Of a DNA stretch of 64,000 nt, positions 50,453 through 59,264 are shown one piece after another (position 1 is the first letter of the stretch; each line of letters opens with the position of its first letter). The translations under genes were made by a program, and so were the position numbers. The stretch is from Rhizobium sp. BK251 (lineage in GTDB: Bacteria; Pseudomonadota; Alphaproteobacteria; Rhizobiales; Rhizobiaceae): assembly GCF_004345245.1 (NCBI RefSeq), contig NZ_SLUQ01000003.1, forward strand, positions 186,001 to 250,000, in the 5' to 3' direction. The notes below the pieces were generated by a model. That model saw only the letters and a program-made list of their open reading frames with translations, ran no database searches and had not been told where the DNA came from.

Positions 50453-51094
50453 ATGACGAAGACCGTTCTTTGCTACGGCGACTCGCTGACCTGGGGCTAT
50501 GACGCCGAGACGATCGGTCGTCATGCCTATGAAGACCGGTGGTCGACCGTCCTTCAAAACGGGCTCGGCAGCGAGGCTCTGGTGATCGCCGAAGGGTTGA
50601 ATGGTCGCACGACCGCCTTCGACGATCATCTCGCCGATTGCGATCGCAATGGCGCCCGCGTGCTGCCGACCATACTGCAGACGCATGCGCCGCTGGACCT
50701 CGTCATTCTTCTGCTCGGCACGAACGACATGAAGCCGGTGGTCGCAGGCTCGGCCTTCGCTGCCTGCCAGGGGATCGGTCGGCTTGTCCGACTGATCCGC
50801 AATCATGCCTGGCCGTTCGAACTCGACGAGCCGGACATTTTGATCGTTGCTCCGCCGGCGCTCTCCGAGACGGCGAACGCACCGTTTGCAGCCTCCTTCG
50901 CTGGCGGCGTTGCCGAATCGGCAAAGCTGCCGACGCTTTACCGCGACCTTGCCGACGAGCTCGGCTGCGGCTTCTTCGATGGCAATTCGGTTGCCAGGAC
51001 AACGCCTCTCGACGGCGTGCATCTCGATGCGGAAAACACCCGGGCGCTCGGTCGCGGCCTCGAGCCGATCGTGCGCATGATGCTCGGGGTCTAA
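50453..51094 (+). CDS. SGNH/GDSL-family hydrolase
   Basis: A 213-aa serine hydrolase of the arylesterase type. Block I is GDSL-like (CYGDSLTWG, Ser11), block III contains LLGTNDMKP, and block V is DGVHLDAENTRALG, giving the Ser-Asn-Asp-His layout. It has no signal peptide, so it is cytoplasmic. It lies inside the PDH region, 19 bases past the pdhC stop and 56 bases before lpdA. The same insertion of an aryl esterase-like gene is seen in Sinorhizobium, so it is a family trait. Its metabolic role is not known. Confidence 0.9.
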   Translation: MTKTVLCYGDSLTWGYDAETIGRHAYEDRWSTVLQNGLGSEALVIAEGLNGRTTAFDDHLADCDRNGARVLPTILQTHAPLDLVILLLGTNDMKPVVAGSAFAACQGIGRLVRLIRNHAWPFELDEPDILIVAPPALSETANAPFAASFAGGVAESAKLPTLYRDLADELGCGFFDGNSVARTTPLDGVHLDAENTRALGRGLEPIVRMMLGV

Positions 51095-51150
51095 AGGAAA
51101 AAGGCCGGCATTCTGCTTCACCCGGCCACCAATGAAAGGGCAGGAAACAC

Positions 51151-52596
51151 ATGGCTGAGAATTACGACGTCATCATCATCGGTTCGGGTCCCGGCGGCTA
51201 TGTTGCGGCTGTGCGCGCCGGGCAGCTTGGCCTGAAGACGGCGATCGTTGAGCGCGAGCATCTCGGCGGCATCTGCCTCAACTGGGGCTGCATTCCGACC
51301 AAGGCACTGCTGCGATCGGCCGAAGTGCTCGACCATTCCAACCACCTGAAGGACTACGGCCTGGTGCTCGAGGGCAAGGTGACAGCGGATACGAAGGCGG
51401 TCGTCGGCCGCTCGCGCGCCGTTTCGGCACGCCTCAATGCCGGCGTCGGCTTCCTGATGAAGAAGAACAAGGTCGACGTCATCTGGGGCGAGGCAAAGAT
51501 CACCAAACCCGGCGAGATCGTCGTCGGCAAGTCCACGAAGCCGGTCGTCGAGCCGCAGCATCCCGTGCCGAAGAACGTCAAGGGCGAGGGCACCTATGCG
51601 GCCAAGCACATCATCATCGCGACGGGCGCCCGCCCGCGCGCGCTGCCGGGGATCGAGCCGGACGGTAAGCTTATCTGGACCTATTTCGAGGCGCTGAAGC
51701 CCGAAGCGTTGCCGAAGTCCCTGATCGTAATGGGGTCCGGCGCGATCGGCATCGAATTCGCCAGCTTCTACCGCTCCATGGGCGTCGACGTGACCGTCGT
51801 CGAGGTCATGCCGACGATCATGCCGGTCGAGGACGCCGAAGTGACGGCGATCGCCCGCAAGCAGCTTGAGAAGCGTGGTCTGAAGATCTTCACCAGCGCC
51901 AAGGTGACCAAGGTCGAGAAGGCTGCCGACAGCATTACCGCGCATGTCGAGACAGCAGACGGCAAGGTGCAGCAGATCACGGCAGACCGCATGATCTCGG
52001 CCGTCGGCGTGCAGGGCAATATCGAGAACCTCGGCCTCGAGGCGGTCGGCGTGAAGACCGATCGCGGCTGCGTCGTCATCGACGGCTATGGCAAGACGAA
52101 CGTTGCGGGCATCTATGCGATCGGCGACGTCGCTGGCCCGCCGATGCTCGCGCACAAGGCCGAGCATGAAGGTGTCGTCTGCATCGAGAAGATCGCAGGC
52201 CTGCCGAACGTGCATCCGACCGACAAGAGCAAGGTTCCCGGCTGCACCTATTGCCAGCCGCAGGTCGCCTCGGTGGGCCTCACGGAAGCCAAGGCGAAGG
52301 AACTGGGCCGCGACATCCGCGTCGGGCGTTTCCCGTTCTCTGCCAACGGCAAGGCGATCGCTCTCGGCGAAGACCAGGGTCTCTGCAAGGTGATCTTCGA
52401 CAAGAAGACGGGCGAATTGCTCGGGGCACACATGGTCGGCGCCGAGGTCACGGAACTCATCCAGGGCTTCGTCGTGGCGATGAACCTGGAGACGACCGAG
52501 GAAGAACTGATGCATACGATCTTCCCGCATCCGACCGTTTCGGAGACGATGAAGGAAGCCGTGCTGGACGCCTACGGCCGGGTCTTGAACGCTTGA
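51151..52596 (+). CDS. lpdA: Dihydrolipoyl dehydrogenase (E3)
   Basis: Reoxidises dihydrolipoyl groups of the pyruvate dehydrogenase complex using FAD and NAD+. The 481 aa show the FAD motif GSGPGGYVAAVRAGQLGLK (in part), the redox disulfide GGICLNWGCIPTKAL, the NAD motif GSGAIGIEFASFYRSMG, IGDVAGPPMLAHKAEHEG, and the C-terminal HPTVSETMKEAV with the base His. It is likely co-transcribed with the pdh genes, after the SGNH gene. A GC-rich hairpin follows the stop. Confidence 0.97.
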   Translation: MAENYDVIIIGSGPGGYVAAVRAGQLGLKTAIVEREHLGGICLNWGCIPTKALLRSAEVLDHSNHLKDYGLVLEGKVTADTKAVVGRSRAVSARLNAGVGFLMKKNKVDVIWGEAKITKPGEIVVGKSTKPVVEPQHPVPKNVKGEGTYAAKHIIIATGARPRALPGIEPDGKLIWTYFEALKPEALPKSLIVMGSGAIGIEFASFYRSMGVDVTVVEVMPTIMPVEDAEVTAIARKQLEKRGLKIFTSAKVTKVEKAADSITAHVETADGKVQQITADRMISAVGVQGNIENLGLEAVGVKTDRGCVVIDGYGKTNVAGIYAIGDVAGPPMLAHKAEHEGVVCIEKIAGLPNVHPTDKSKVPGCTYCQPQVASVGLTEAKAKELGRDIRVGRFPFSANGKAIALGEDQGLCKVIFDKKTGELLGAHMVGAEVTELIQGFVVAMNLETTEEELMHTIFPHPTVSETMKEAVLDAYGRVLNA

Positions 52597-52601
52597 TAAT
52601 T

Positions 52602-52627
52602 CCCCCGCTCGCCCTCTATCTCGGGGG
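52602..52627 (+). terminator. Weak hairpin after lpdA
   Basis: CCCCCG (52602-52607) pairs with CGGGGG (52622-52627) over a 14-base loop, just after the stop. There is no T-tract, so termination here is probably partial. Confidence 0.3.
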
Positions 52628-52651
52628 TGGAAAAAGCGAAAGGAAATCATC

Positions 52652-52906
52652 ATGTCTTTAAGCACGCAGGCATGGGTCGTGTTTCTGCTGATCGGGCTCG
52701 TGGCGGGTTTCCTCGCGAGCCTCGTGGTCGGTGGTGGCGGATTGATACGGTGCCTGCTGAGCGGCATCATCGGCGCATTCGTTGGCGGGTATCTGTTCAG
52801 CGCGCTGGGGATTTCGCTGGGAATCGAGAACGCGCTTGTGGTTCAGATCATACATGCGACGGTCGGCGCCATCATCGTGGTGCTGGTTGCAAGGGCAATA
52901 GCGTAG
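52652..52906 (+). CDS. GlsB/YeaQ/YmgE-type membrane protein, first copy
   Basis: An 84-aa protein with three membrane helices: AWVVFLLIGLVAGFLASLVVGGGG, LLSGIIGAFVGGYLFSALGI and ATVGAIIVVLVARAIA. The glycine-rich ...VAGFLASLVVGGGG and IIGAFVGGYLF are family hallmarks (transglycosylase-associated, general stress). The role is not established; it may stabilise the envelope under stress. AAAGGAAATCATC before ATG gives a good ribosome site. A second family member starts 13 bases later, and the two differ in sequence, so they are an old rather than recent pair. Confidence 0.88.
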   Translation: MSLSTQAWVVFLLIGLVAGFLASLVVGGGGLIRCLLSGIIGAFVGGYLFSALGISLGIENALVVQIIHATVGAIIVVLVARAIA

Positions 52907-52919
52907 GGCGAGGGCAAAT

Positions 52920-53168
52920 ATGGAAGGCGTTGGCTGGATTGCGGCAATCATCATCGGCGGATTTGCGGGCTGGCTTGCAGGCAAGCTGATGGAGGCACGC
53001 TACGGCCTCCTGCTGAACATCGTTCTCGGCATCGTCGGATCGGTGGTCGCGACCGCTGTCCTCGCTCAGTTCCACCTGGAGGTGGCGGGCGGACGGCTCG
53101 GCTACTTCATCACGGGTTTCCTTGGCGCCTGCCTGCTGATATTCCTCGCGCGGCTCGTACGCCGCTGA
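52920..53168 (+). CDS. GlsB/YeaQ/YmgE-type membrane protein, second copy
   Basis: An 82-aa three-helix membrane protein of the same family as its neighbour: [44 protein letters not shown] (in parts) and [23 protein letters not shown]. The [10 protein letters not shown] and NIVLGIVGS pattern is the classical GlsB signature, closer to E. coli YeaQ than the first copy. It lies between lpdA and lipA, a frequent rhizobial location. Function unknown. Confidence 0.88.
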   Translation: MEGVGWIAAIIIGGFAGWLAGKLMEARYGLLLNIVLGIVGSVVATAVLAQFHLEVAGGRLGYFITGFLGACLLIFLARLVRR

Positions 53169-53203
53169 GTTGCCGCCCGCGGGGCGGTGGAAGGTTAAGA
53201 CTG

Positions 53204-54175
53204 ATGGTCACTATACTCGACACGATCAATCCCGACGCAAAGCGGGTGCGGCACCCGGAGAAGGCGCATAAGCCGGACACGGAAGTCTTGCGCAAGCCGG
53301 ACTGGATCCGGGTCAAGGCGCCGACATCCAAGGGTTACGCCGAGACGCGCTCGATTGTGAAGGAGCACAAGCTCGTCACGGTCTGCGAAGAGGCTGGCTG
53401 CCCGAACATCGGCGAGTGCTGGGACAAGAAGCACGCCACCTTCATGATCATGGGCGAGATCTGTACCCGCGCCTGCGCCTTCTGCAATGTCTCCACAGGC
53501 AAGCCGAACGCACTCGACATGGCGGAGCCCGAGAATGTCGCCAAGGCCGTCAAGGAAATGGGCCTCAGCCACGTCGTCATCACCTCCGTCGACCGCGACG
53601 ATCTGGCTGATGGCGGCGCCGAGCACTTCGAGAAGGTGATCTGGGCGATCCGCGCCGCATCGCCGATGACGACCATCGAGATCCTGACACCGGACTTCCT
53701 GAAGAAGCCGGGTGCGCTGGAGCGCGTGGTGGCGGCCAAGCCCGACGTCTTCAACCACAACATGGAAACCGTGGCCGGCAACTACCTGACGGTTCGCCCC
53801 GGCGCCCGCTACTTCCACTCCATCCGCCTCCTCCAGCGGGTGAAGGAACTGGACCCGACCATGTTCACGAAGTCCGGCATCATGGTCGGCCTCGGCGAGG
53901 AGCGCAACGAAGTGCTGCAGTTGATGGACGACCTGCGCACCGCAGACGTCGACTTCCTGACGATCGGCCAGTACCTGCAGCCGACCCGCAAGCACCACCA
54001 GGTGATGAGCTTCGTCACGCCGGAGGAATTCAAGTCCTACGAGACAGTCGCCTATACCAAGGGCTTCCTGATGGTGGCGTCGAGCCCACTGACACGCTCT
54101 TCGCACCATGCCGGCGACGACTTCGCCCGCCTGAGGGCAGCGCGCGAGAAGAAGCTGCTGATCGCAGCGGAATAG
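53204..54175 (+). CDS. lipA: Lipoyl synthase
   Basis: Radical-SAM enzyme inserting two sulfurs into octanoyl-lysine to make lipoyl groups. The 323 aa carry the auxiliary cluster cysteines Cys61, Cys66 and Cys72 ([12 protein letters not shown]) and the radical-SAM motif CxxxCxxC (Cys87, Cys91, Cys94; CTRACAFC). The ending [11 protein letters not shown] carries the conserved C-terminal Ser of LipA. It serves the lipoyl domains of PdhB and PdhC next door. A bidirectional terminator follows, and normal synteny to the coq10-like gene is interrupted by three accessory genes. Confidence 0.98.
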   Translation: MVTILDTINPDAKRVRHPEKAHKPDTEVLRKPDWIRVKAPTSKGYAETRSIVKEHKLVTVCEEAGCPNIGECWDKKHATFMIMGEICTRACAFCNVSTGKPNALDMAEPENVAKAVKEMGLSHVVITSVDRDDLADGGAEHFEKVIWAIRAASPMTTIEILTPDFLKKPGALERVVAAKPDVFNHNMETVAGNYLTVRPGARYFHSIRLLQRVKELDPTMFTKSGIMVGLGEERNEVLQLMDDLRTADVDFLTIGQYLQPTRKHHQVMSFVTPEEFKSYETVAYTKGFLMVASSPLTRSSHHAGDDFARLRAAREKKLLIAAE

Positions 54176-54199
54176 CTAGATCCAGATACTTTTCCAAAC

Positions 54200-54229
54200 A
54201 AAATCGGCCGGAGAAATCCGGCCGATTTT
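54200..54229. terminator. Bidirectional terminator after lipA
   Basis: AAAATCGGCCGG (54200-54211) and CCGGCCGATTTT (54218-54229) form a perfect 12-bp repeat with an AGAAAT loop. The A/T ends serve as a T-run in either direction, so it can stop both lipA and the convergent NTF2-like gene. Confidence 0.8.
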
Positions 54230-54289
54230 GCAATGTGGGCCAGGCAGGGGCTCGGCCGCGTCTTCTGCGGCCAGTCGATGATCCTGCGC

Positions 54290-55222
54290 TCAGGGCTCGG
54301 AGGAGAGTGCAACGAGTTGTTTGCGCGCATCGGCAGGCACTAGACGGCCGTCATAGGTCGTCGTGATGCGGGAGACCAGGCCATTTCCATCGAGTTCGAT
54401 TGCCGTGACGCCACGAATTTTCCCGTCGGCGCTCCGCCATTCGAAACCGCCGCCCTTTTCGCCACCGACGACATGCATGAGTTCGGCGCCCCTGCCGAAA
54501 GGCACGGCCGGCAGGATCCTGTTCAGATAGCGTCGTGTCGCCGCCTCGCCGAGGATCTGCGTGCGCAGGGTGAGGTCTTCGTAGACGACATCGTAGGAAA
54601 GGTGCGTGCCGACGGCTTCGGCATCGCCGTTTGCGAGCGCCTTTTGAACGTCCGTTGCCACCTTGACGATCGCCGGGGCTGCGTTGTCGCGGATGGCACT
54701 TTCCTTGAAGCCGGTCGGAAATTTGTCGGCTGGAGTCCGGACCTTGTTGTAGACATCAGCCGGAAAGCCGGTGCTGTCCCAATAGTCCACCCAGCGCACG
54801 ATCTTGCCATCCTTGAAATCGATGGCGCCGAGGAGACGGATTTCTCCACCGAAGAGTTCCGGCGTGTCGATGAACGCCACGACTGCGCTGTCGGGGCCGC
54901 CGATGATGCGGAACGGGTAGGACCTGCCGTTCCCCCAGTTCGGCATATAGGACGCGAAGACGCCCTTGAGGGTTTCGTAGTTGTCGAGTGGCCATCCGAG
55001 GATTGCGTCGGTATAGGTTACGAGATCAGGCGAGAAGAACGACATCGTGGCATCGACGTCGTGACGGCTTTTCGCGGTGAAGAATGCGTCGAAGAATTTT
55101 GCGGTTTCCGGTGCTGCCTTGGATGTGTCGGCTATGCGCGGAAAGAGCGTTTCGTCGGCGGCGACTGCCGGCGAGAATGCCAACAGGGTAGCGGCGGCAA
55201 GTGCCGCGATCATGGTTTTCAT
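54290..55222 (-). CDS. Exported protein with two tandem NTF2/SnoaL-like domains
   Basis: A 310-aa secreted protein. A signal peptide (MKTMIAALAAATLLAFSPAVA) ends near residue 22. Two NTF2-like cone folds follow: residues about 40-155 (FFDAFFTAKSRHDVDATMSFFSPDLVTYTD in part, ILGWPLDNYETLKGVF) and about 185-300 (VQKALANGDAEAVGTHLSYDVVYEDL in part). The family includes SnoaL polyketide cyclases, ketosteroid isomerases and many of unknown function. No catalytic residue can be assigned. It is divergent from the AraC gene 122 bases away, which suggests AraC-type control. It is part of an accessory insertion. Confidence 0.8.
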   Translation of the reverse strand: MKTMIAALAAATLLAFSPAVAADETLFPRIADTSKAAPETAKFFDAFFTAKSRHDVDATMSFFSPDLVTYTDAILGWPLDNYETLKGVFASYMPNWGNGRSYPFRIIGGPDSAVVAFIDTPELFGGEIRLLGAIDFKDGKIVRWVDYWDSTGFPADVYNKVRTPADKFPTGFKESAIRDNAAPAIVKVATDVQKALANGDAEAVGTHLSYDVVYEDLTLRTQILGEAATRRYLNRILPAVPFGRGAELMHVVGGEKGGGFEWRSADGKIRGVTAIELDGNGLVSRITTTYDGRLVPADARKQLVALSSEP

Positions 55223-55344
55223 GGGAACCTCTCGTGCATGGTGAAGCCTTTCGATCGGCAGAAGGCTACGACAGCGCGCAGGGCGCGCACCATGACAGGC
55301 CGGATTGAATGCATATCCGATCGTCGCATAGCGAGGGGAGAGAG

Positions 55345-56256
55345 ATGGCGGAGGTAGTATCGAACTGGGTCGTCGTGCCGGAGGCCAGTCTCGCCGGCAT
55401 AGCGAGGTTGCGGCAGGTAGCGGGCGAGCAACTGGAATTTGCCTGCGGCGGTAGCATCGTCGTCAATTGCGTGCTCGAAGGCGCCTATGAGGTGACAGAC
55501 GACCGCGGTAGCACGTTTCTCGGTCCGGGCGACATTTACTTTGTTCAGCGGCAGGGGCGTGCGGGCGAGGGCGATCGGAATTGCAGTGCGGACGACGATC
55601 CGGTCATCATAGCCGGATCGCCATCGGCCGCCATGCTTTGCGCGGCGTTCAGTACCAGTGCGACGGCATTGCACGCGACCGTCCGGGCTCTTCCCGCAAC
55701 CCTGCACATCACTGCGTCTGAGGCCAGCGCGGAACCGCAGATCAGTGCCACGCTGGCCCTGCTCGACAGCGAGATCCGCAACGAGACCTGCGGCAGGGAA
55801 CTGCTCTCGAACCATCTCTTCGAAGCACTGTTCCTCTACATCATTCGCTATTGGTATCGCCGCTTCCCTGAGACCTCCTGCCTCATCAAGGCGTTCGGCG
55901 ATCCCTACCTCGCGCGCGCAATCGATCGCATGCACCACCAGCCCGGCCGGCATTGGAACCTCGAGCAGCTTGCATCGATCGCAGGGCTGTCGCGCGCCGC
56001 TTTCGCGCGGCGTTTCAAGAACAGCCTTGGCGACACGCCGCTCGGCTATCTGACACGCTGGAGGATGAACATCGCGGCGCAGATGCTGGATCAGGCCATG
56101 GATATCCGGCAGATCTGCGAAAAGGTGGGCTATGTCTCCGAGTTCGCCTTCAGCCGCGCCTTCAGCAGGCATCATGGCATGCCGCCGACACGCTATCGCA
56201 ATCGCAGCAAGATGGACGAGGATTCGAGCCCCGCGGAGCCCGTACAGGCCGCCTGA
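55345..56256 (+). CDS. AraC-family transcriptional regulator with cupin sensor
   Basis: A 303-aa regulator. The N-terminal half is a cupin-like AraC sensor (VVPEASLAGIARLRQVAGEQLEF in part, GGSIVVNCVLEGAYEVTDDRGSTFLGPGDI in part). The C-terminal 100 residues are two helix-turn-helix motifs: LEQLASIAGLSRAAFARRFK and IRQICEKVGYVSEFAFSRAF, ending with GMPPTRYRN. It probably controls the divergent exported NTF2-like gene. The inducer is unknown. I chose ATG 55345; an upstream in-frame start at 55309 would add 12 residues. Confidence 0.9.
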   Translation: MAEVVSNWVVVPEASLAGIARLRQVAGEQLEFACGGSIVVNCVLEGAYEVTDDRGSTFLGPGDIYFVQRQGRAGEGDRNCSADDDPVIIAGSPSAAMLCAAFSTSATALHATVRALPATLHITASEASAEPQISATLALLDSEIRNETCGRELLSNHLFEALFLYIIRYWYRRFPETSCLIKAFGDPYLARAIDRMHHQPGRHWNLEQLASIAGLSRAAFARRFKNSLGDTPLGYLTRWRMNIAAQMLDQAMDIRQICEKVGYVSEFAFSRAFSRHHGMPPTRYRNRSKMDEDSSPAEPVQAA

Positions 56257-56364
56257 GAGGCTCCGGCTATTCCTGTCATCAGAAGATCACGCAAAGCCAT
56301 TAGGCAACTCGCCTTCGCCAAAAGCATTCCTCCCTGCCAGGAGCATCCGAAAACGAGGTTGACC

Positions 56365-56958
56365 GTGGAACAGATCGTAAGACCGACTGCGCCGTTCAAT
56401 GCCGTGACGATCGAGGAGGCGACAGCCGTCCTGAAGAGCGCAAGGCGCATCCTGGTCATCGGCTGCTCCGGTGGTGGCAAGTCGACGCTTTCCCATGCGC
56501 TTTCGGACCGGTTCGGGCTTCGCCACATCTCGATGGACCGCGAGGTCTTCTGGCTGCCGGGTTGGGTGCAGCGGCCGAAGAGCGAGCAGCGGGCAATTAT
56601 CGGGCGTCTCGTTGCCGAGGAGGGCTGGATCATGGACGGGACGAATACTTCCAGCTTCGACATAAGGCTGCCGAGAACGGAACTCGTGATCTGGGTCCGG
56701 ATGCGGCGGCTCGCTTGCATGTGGGGCATCACCAGCCGGTGGCTCAAGTGGCGCGGACGGCCGAGGCCCGAGATGGCACCTGGTTGCCCGGAAAAGCTCG
56801 ACTGGGAGTTCCTGCATTATGTCTGGACCTTCGAGAGCCGGGTTCCGGCTCTTATCCTGAACCGGATTGCAGAATACGCTCCCGATGTTCCCGTCGCCGA
56901 AATAAAAACACGCAGCTCCATGCGCGCTCTTCTTGATCTTCTCGGCGCTCCCGCTTAA
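56365..56958 (+). CDS. P-loop NTPase of the FlaR/AAA topology-modulation type
   Basis: A 197-aa P-loop protein. Walker A is GCSGGGKS (33-40), followed by HISMDREVFWLPGW, EEGWIMDGTNTSSFDIRLPRTELVIWVRMRRLACMWG (in part) and a variable C-terminus. This is the adenylate-kinase-like family annotated as DNA topology modulation protein FlaR; the biochemical role is not established. The start is a GTG at 56365 with GAGG six bases upstream; a TTG two codons earlier has no ribosome site. It ends ten bases before the coq10-like gene. Confidence 0.8.
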   Translation: MEQIVRPTAPFNAVTIEEATAVLKSARRILVIGCSGGGKSTLSHALSDRFGLRHISMDREVFWLPGWVQRPKSEQRAIIGRLVAEEGWIMDGTNTSSFDIRLPRTELVIWVRMRRLACMWGITSRWLKWRGRPRPEMAPGCPEKLDWEFLHYVWTFESRVPALILNRIAEYAPDVPVAEIKTRSSMRALLDLLGAPA

Positions 56959-56967
56959 CTGCGCTGC

Positions 56968-57417
56968 ATGCCACAATTCGAAACGCAGCGTTCCGTCCAT
57001 CACACACCCGAACAGATGTTCGACCTCGTCGCCGATGTCGAACGCTATCCGGAATTCCTGCCGCTCTGCGAGGCACTTACCGTGCGCACCAGGAAGGAGC
57101 GCGATGGCAAGGTTCTGCTCGTTGCCGACATGACGGTGGGCTACAAGGCGATCCGCGAGACCTTCACGACGCAGGTGCTCCTCAACAAGGCAGAGCGGAT
57201 AATCGACGTCAAATATATCGACGGACCGTTCAAGTATCTGGCCAATCGCTGGAGTTTCGAGGAAGCGGCGGATGGCGGCTGCGCTATCCATTTCTTCATC
57301 GACTACGAATTCAAGAGCCGCATCCTCGGCGCGGTCATGGGCTCGATGTTCGACAGGGCGTTCCGCATGTTCACATCGGCCTTCGAAACGCGGGCCGACA
57401 AGATCTACGCCGTGTGA
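56968..57417 (+). CDS. Coq10/RatA-type START-domain protein
   Basis: A 149-aa protein of the polyketide-cyclase/COQ10 family. MPQFETQRSVHHTPEQMFDLVADVERYPEFLPLCEAL (in part) and KYIDGPFKYLANRWSFEE match the COQ10 ubiquinone-binding START domain. YEFKSRILGAVMGSMFDRAF is the C-terminal conserved helix. It probably escorts ubiquinone in the respiratory chain; the RatA name rests on an E. coli toxin claim. It normally follows lipA directly in rhizobia. Its stop overlaps the end of cinA by 13 bases, tail to tail. Confidence 0.92.
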   Translation: MPQFETQRSVHHTPEQMFDLVADVERYPEFLPLCEALTVRTRKERDGKVLLVADMTVGYKAIRETFTTQVLLNKAERIIDVKYIDGPFKYLANRWSFEEAADGGCAIHFFIDYEFKSRILGAVMGSMFDRAFRMFTSAFETRADKIYAV

Positions 57418-57908
57418 GCCACGTCCAGCAGCATTTCCAGTGCCGTCTTCACCGTGGCAAGCCGCACCTTGTCGCGGCCGATATCGCCATAGCGCATTTC
57501 GCGGTGAATGAGCTCTCCCAAGCGTGACTTCGCGGCAAGATGCACGAGGCCAACCGGCTTGTCGGGCGAACCGCCTGAGGGGCCCGCGATGCCGGTGACG
57601 GCCACCGCGACGTCCGCTCTCGAGCGGAAGAGGGCGCCATGCACCATCTGCAGCGCGGTCTCCTTCGAGACGGCGCCGACGAGATCGAGCGTCCCTTCCT
57701 GCACGCCGAGCATCTCGATCTTGGCGGTGTTCGTGTAGGTCACGAAGCCGCGGTCGACGACTGCGGACGAGCCGGAAATCTCGGTCAACGCTCCGGCAAT
57801 CAGCCCGCCGGTGCAGGATTCGGCGGTCGCTACCATCTGCTTCCGCGAGGTGAAGTCAGTGATGATCGCCTGCGCGAGGGCGAGGATATCGTCCGGAAAA
57901 TTGCTCAT
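57405..57908 (-). CDS. CinA C-terminal domain protein (nicotinamide mononucleotide amidase type)
   Basis: A 167-aa stand-alone CinA_C protein, equivalent to PncC, which deamidates nicotinamide mononucleotide in NAD recycling. [32 protein letters not shown] (in parts) carries the catalytic Ser-region, followed by [22 protein letters not shown], the family signature. The N-terminal ATPase half of full-length CinA is missing, as in PncC. Start ATG 57908 overlaps the ispDF stop by four bases. Its 3' end overlaps the coq10-like gene by 13 bases on the other strand. Confidence 0.92.
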   Translation of the reverse strand: MSNFPDDILALAQAIITDFTSRKQMVATAESCTGGLIAGALTEISGSSAVVDRGFVTYTNTAKIEMLGVQEGTLDLVGAVSKETALQMVHGALFRSRADVAVAVTGIAGPSGGSPDKPVGLVHLAAKSRLGELIHREMRYGDIGRDKVRLATVKTALEMLLDVAHTA

Positions 57909-59116
57909 GGCTTCCTTCCGCCGTAGACGACCGTTGCCGTCGCGATTGCCGCGATCCCTTCGCGTCGACCGACGAAGCCGATCCTCTCGTTTGTCGTCGC
58001 CTTGACCGAGCAGCGCTCCGTGGCAATGCCGAGGAATTCGGAGAGGTTCCTGCGCATGGCCTCGCGGTGCGGGCCGACCTTCGGCGCCTCGGCGATCAGC
58101 GAGACGTCCGCATTCATGATCGTGCCGCCACGTTCGCGGACGATCTTGGCCGCGTGCTCGATGAATATCCTGGACGGCGCGCCCTTCCATTGCGGGTCGG
58201 ACGGCGGAAAATGATCGCCGATATCTCCCTCGCCACAGGTGGCAAGCAGTGCGTCCGTCAGGGCATGCAACGCGACATCGGCATCGGAGTGCCCCTTGAG
58301 CTTCTGGTCATGGGGAATGAAGACACCGCAGAGCGTTACGCCGTCGCCGGGTTCGAGCTGGTGGACGTCATAGCCGTTGCCGGTCCGCACGTCAGGCAGA
58401 TGCATTGCAGAAAGTCGTTCATCGGCCATTGCGATATCCCGCTTCACCGTCAGTTTTACGTTGTCCACCAGCCCCTCGACGAGCATGACCGGAATGCCGG
58501 CCCACTCGGCGATAGCCGCATCGTCCGTGAAATCCGTCCGCTCTTCGCCTGCGGCCTTTTCATGCGCGGCGAGAATTGCGGCAAAGTCGAAAGCCTGCGG
58601 GGTCTGTGCTGCATGGAGATGGGCGCGCGGAACGGTTTCGGCAACCCTGCCGGCGGTATCGGCTCGCTTCAGCGTGTCGGCGACCGGAGTGGCCGGAAGC
58701 ACGGCCGCGGCGCCTTCCGCAAGCCTACCTGCGATGCGATCGAGGAGGGCGTGGTCAAAGAAGGGACGGACGGCATCGTGGATAAGTACATGCGTGATGC
58801 CGGCACCCTCGAGCGCCCGCAGGCCCGCAAGGACCGATTGCTGGCGGGTAGGACCACCTTCGACAGTGGTGACCGCGCTGCTGTCGCTCACATGATGCAG
58901 CGCGGCTGTGAAGAGATCACCGTCGTCGCGATGGATGACGACAACGATCCGCTTTGTGGGCTCCCATCCGGTGAATTTCTCGATGGTGTGGGCTATGACG
59001 GGCTTCCCGCCAATCGGCCGATACTGTTTCGGCCCTTCTTCCGGCGATCCTGCGCGTTCGCCGCGGCCGGCCGCGACGATGACAATTCCGGCCGATATCG
59101 GTTGCACTGGATGCAT
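57905..59116 (-). CDS. ispDF: Bifunctional IspD/IspF isoprenoid synthesis enzyme
   Basis: Two steps of the MEP isoprenoid pathway in one 403-aa chain. The N-terminal half is Isp[27 protein letters not shown] in part, [17 protein letters not shown]. The C-terminal half is IspF, starting [16 protein letters not shown], with the zinc ligands in GYDVHQL and [32 protein letters not shown] (in part) and the ending [20 protein letters not shown] (in part). The fusion is usual in alphaproteobacteria. It is divergent from dusB and coupled to cinA. Confidence 0.97.
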   Translation of the reverse strand: MHPVQPISAGIVIVAAGRGERAGSPEEGPKQYRPIGGKPVIAHTIEKFTGWEPTKRIVVVIHRDDGDLFTAALHHVSDSSAVTTVEGGPTRQQSVLAGLRALEGAGITHVLIHDAVRPFFDHALLDRIAGRLAEGAAAVLPATPVADTLKRADTAGRVAETVPRAHLHAAQTPQAFDFAAILAAHEKAAGEERTDFTDDAAIAEWAGIPVMLVEGLVDNVKLTVKRDIAMADERLSAMHLPDVRTGNGYDVHQLEPGDGVTLCGVFIPHDQKLKGHSDADVALHALTDALLATCGEGDIGDHFPPSDPQWKGAPSRIFIEHAAKIVRERGGTIMNADVSLIAEAPKVGPHREAMRRNLSEFLGIATERCSVKATTNERIGFVGRREGIAAIATATVVYGGRKP

Positions 59117-59264
59117 TTGTTACCTAAATCCCGGGGGAAACGAATTCGGTAGTCTCGTCTATCGCCTCAGAAGATCATTTTCCAGCATTTGCCCAAAAAA
59201 TATCAGGCGGCTCTTGAGCCCCCTTGGCAAGCGGCGAAAGACTGGCTAAAAATCGTGCAGTTTC

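Noticed and set aside
59117..59264. NtrC-binding or sigma-54 promoter upstream of dusB-ntrBC
   Set aside because: Known relatives are autoregulated, but I could not find a convincing TGCACC-N5-GGTGCA or TGGCAC-N5-TTGC pattern in the 148 bases.
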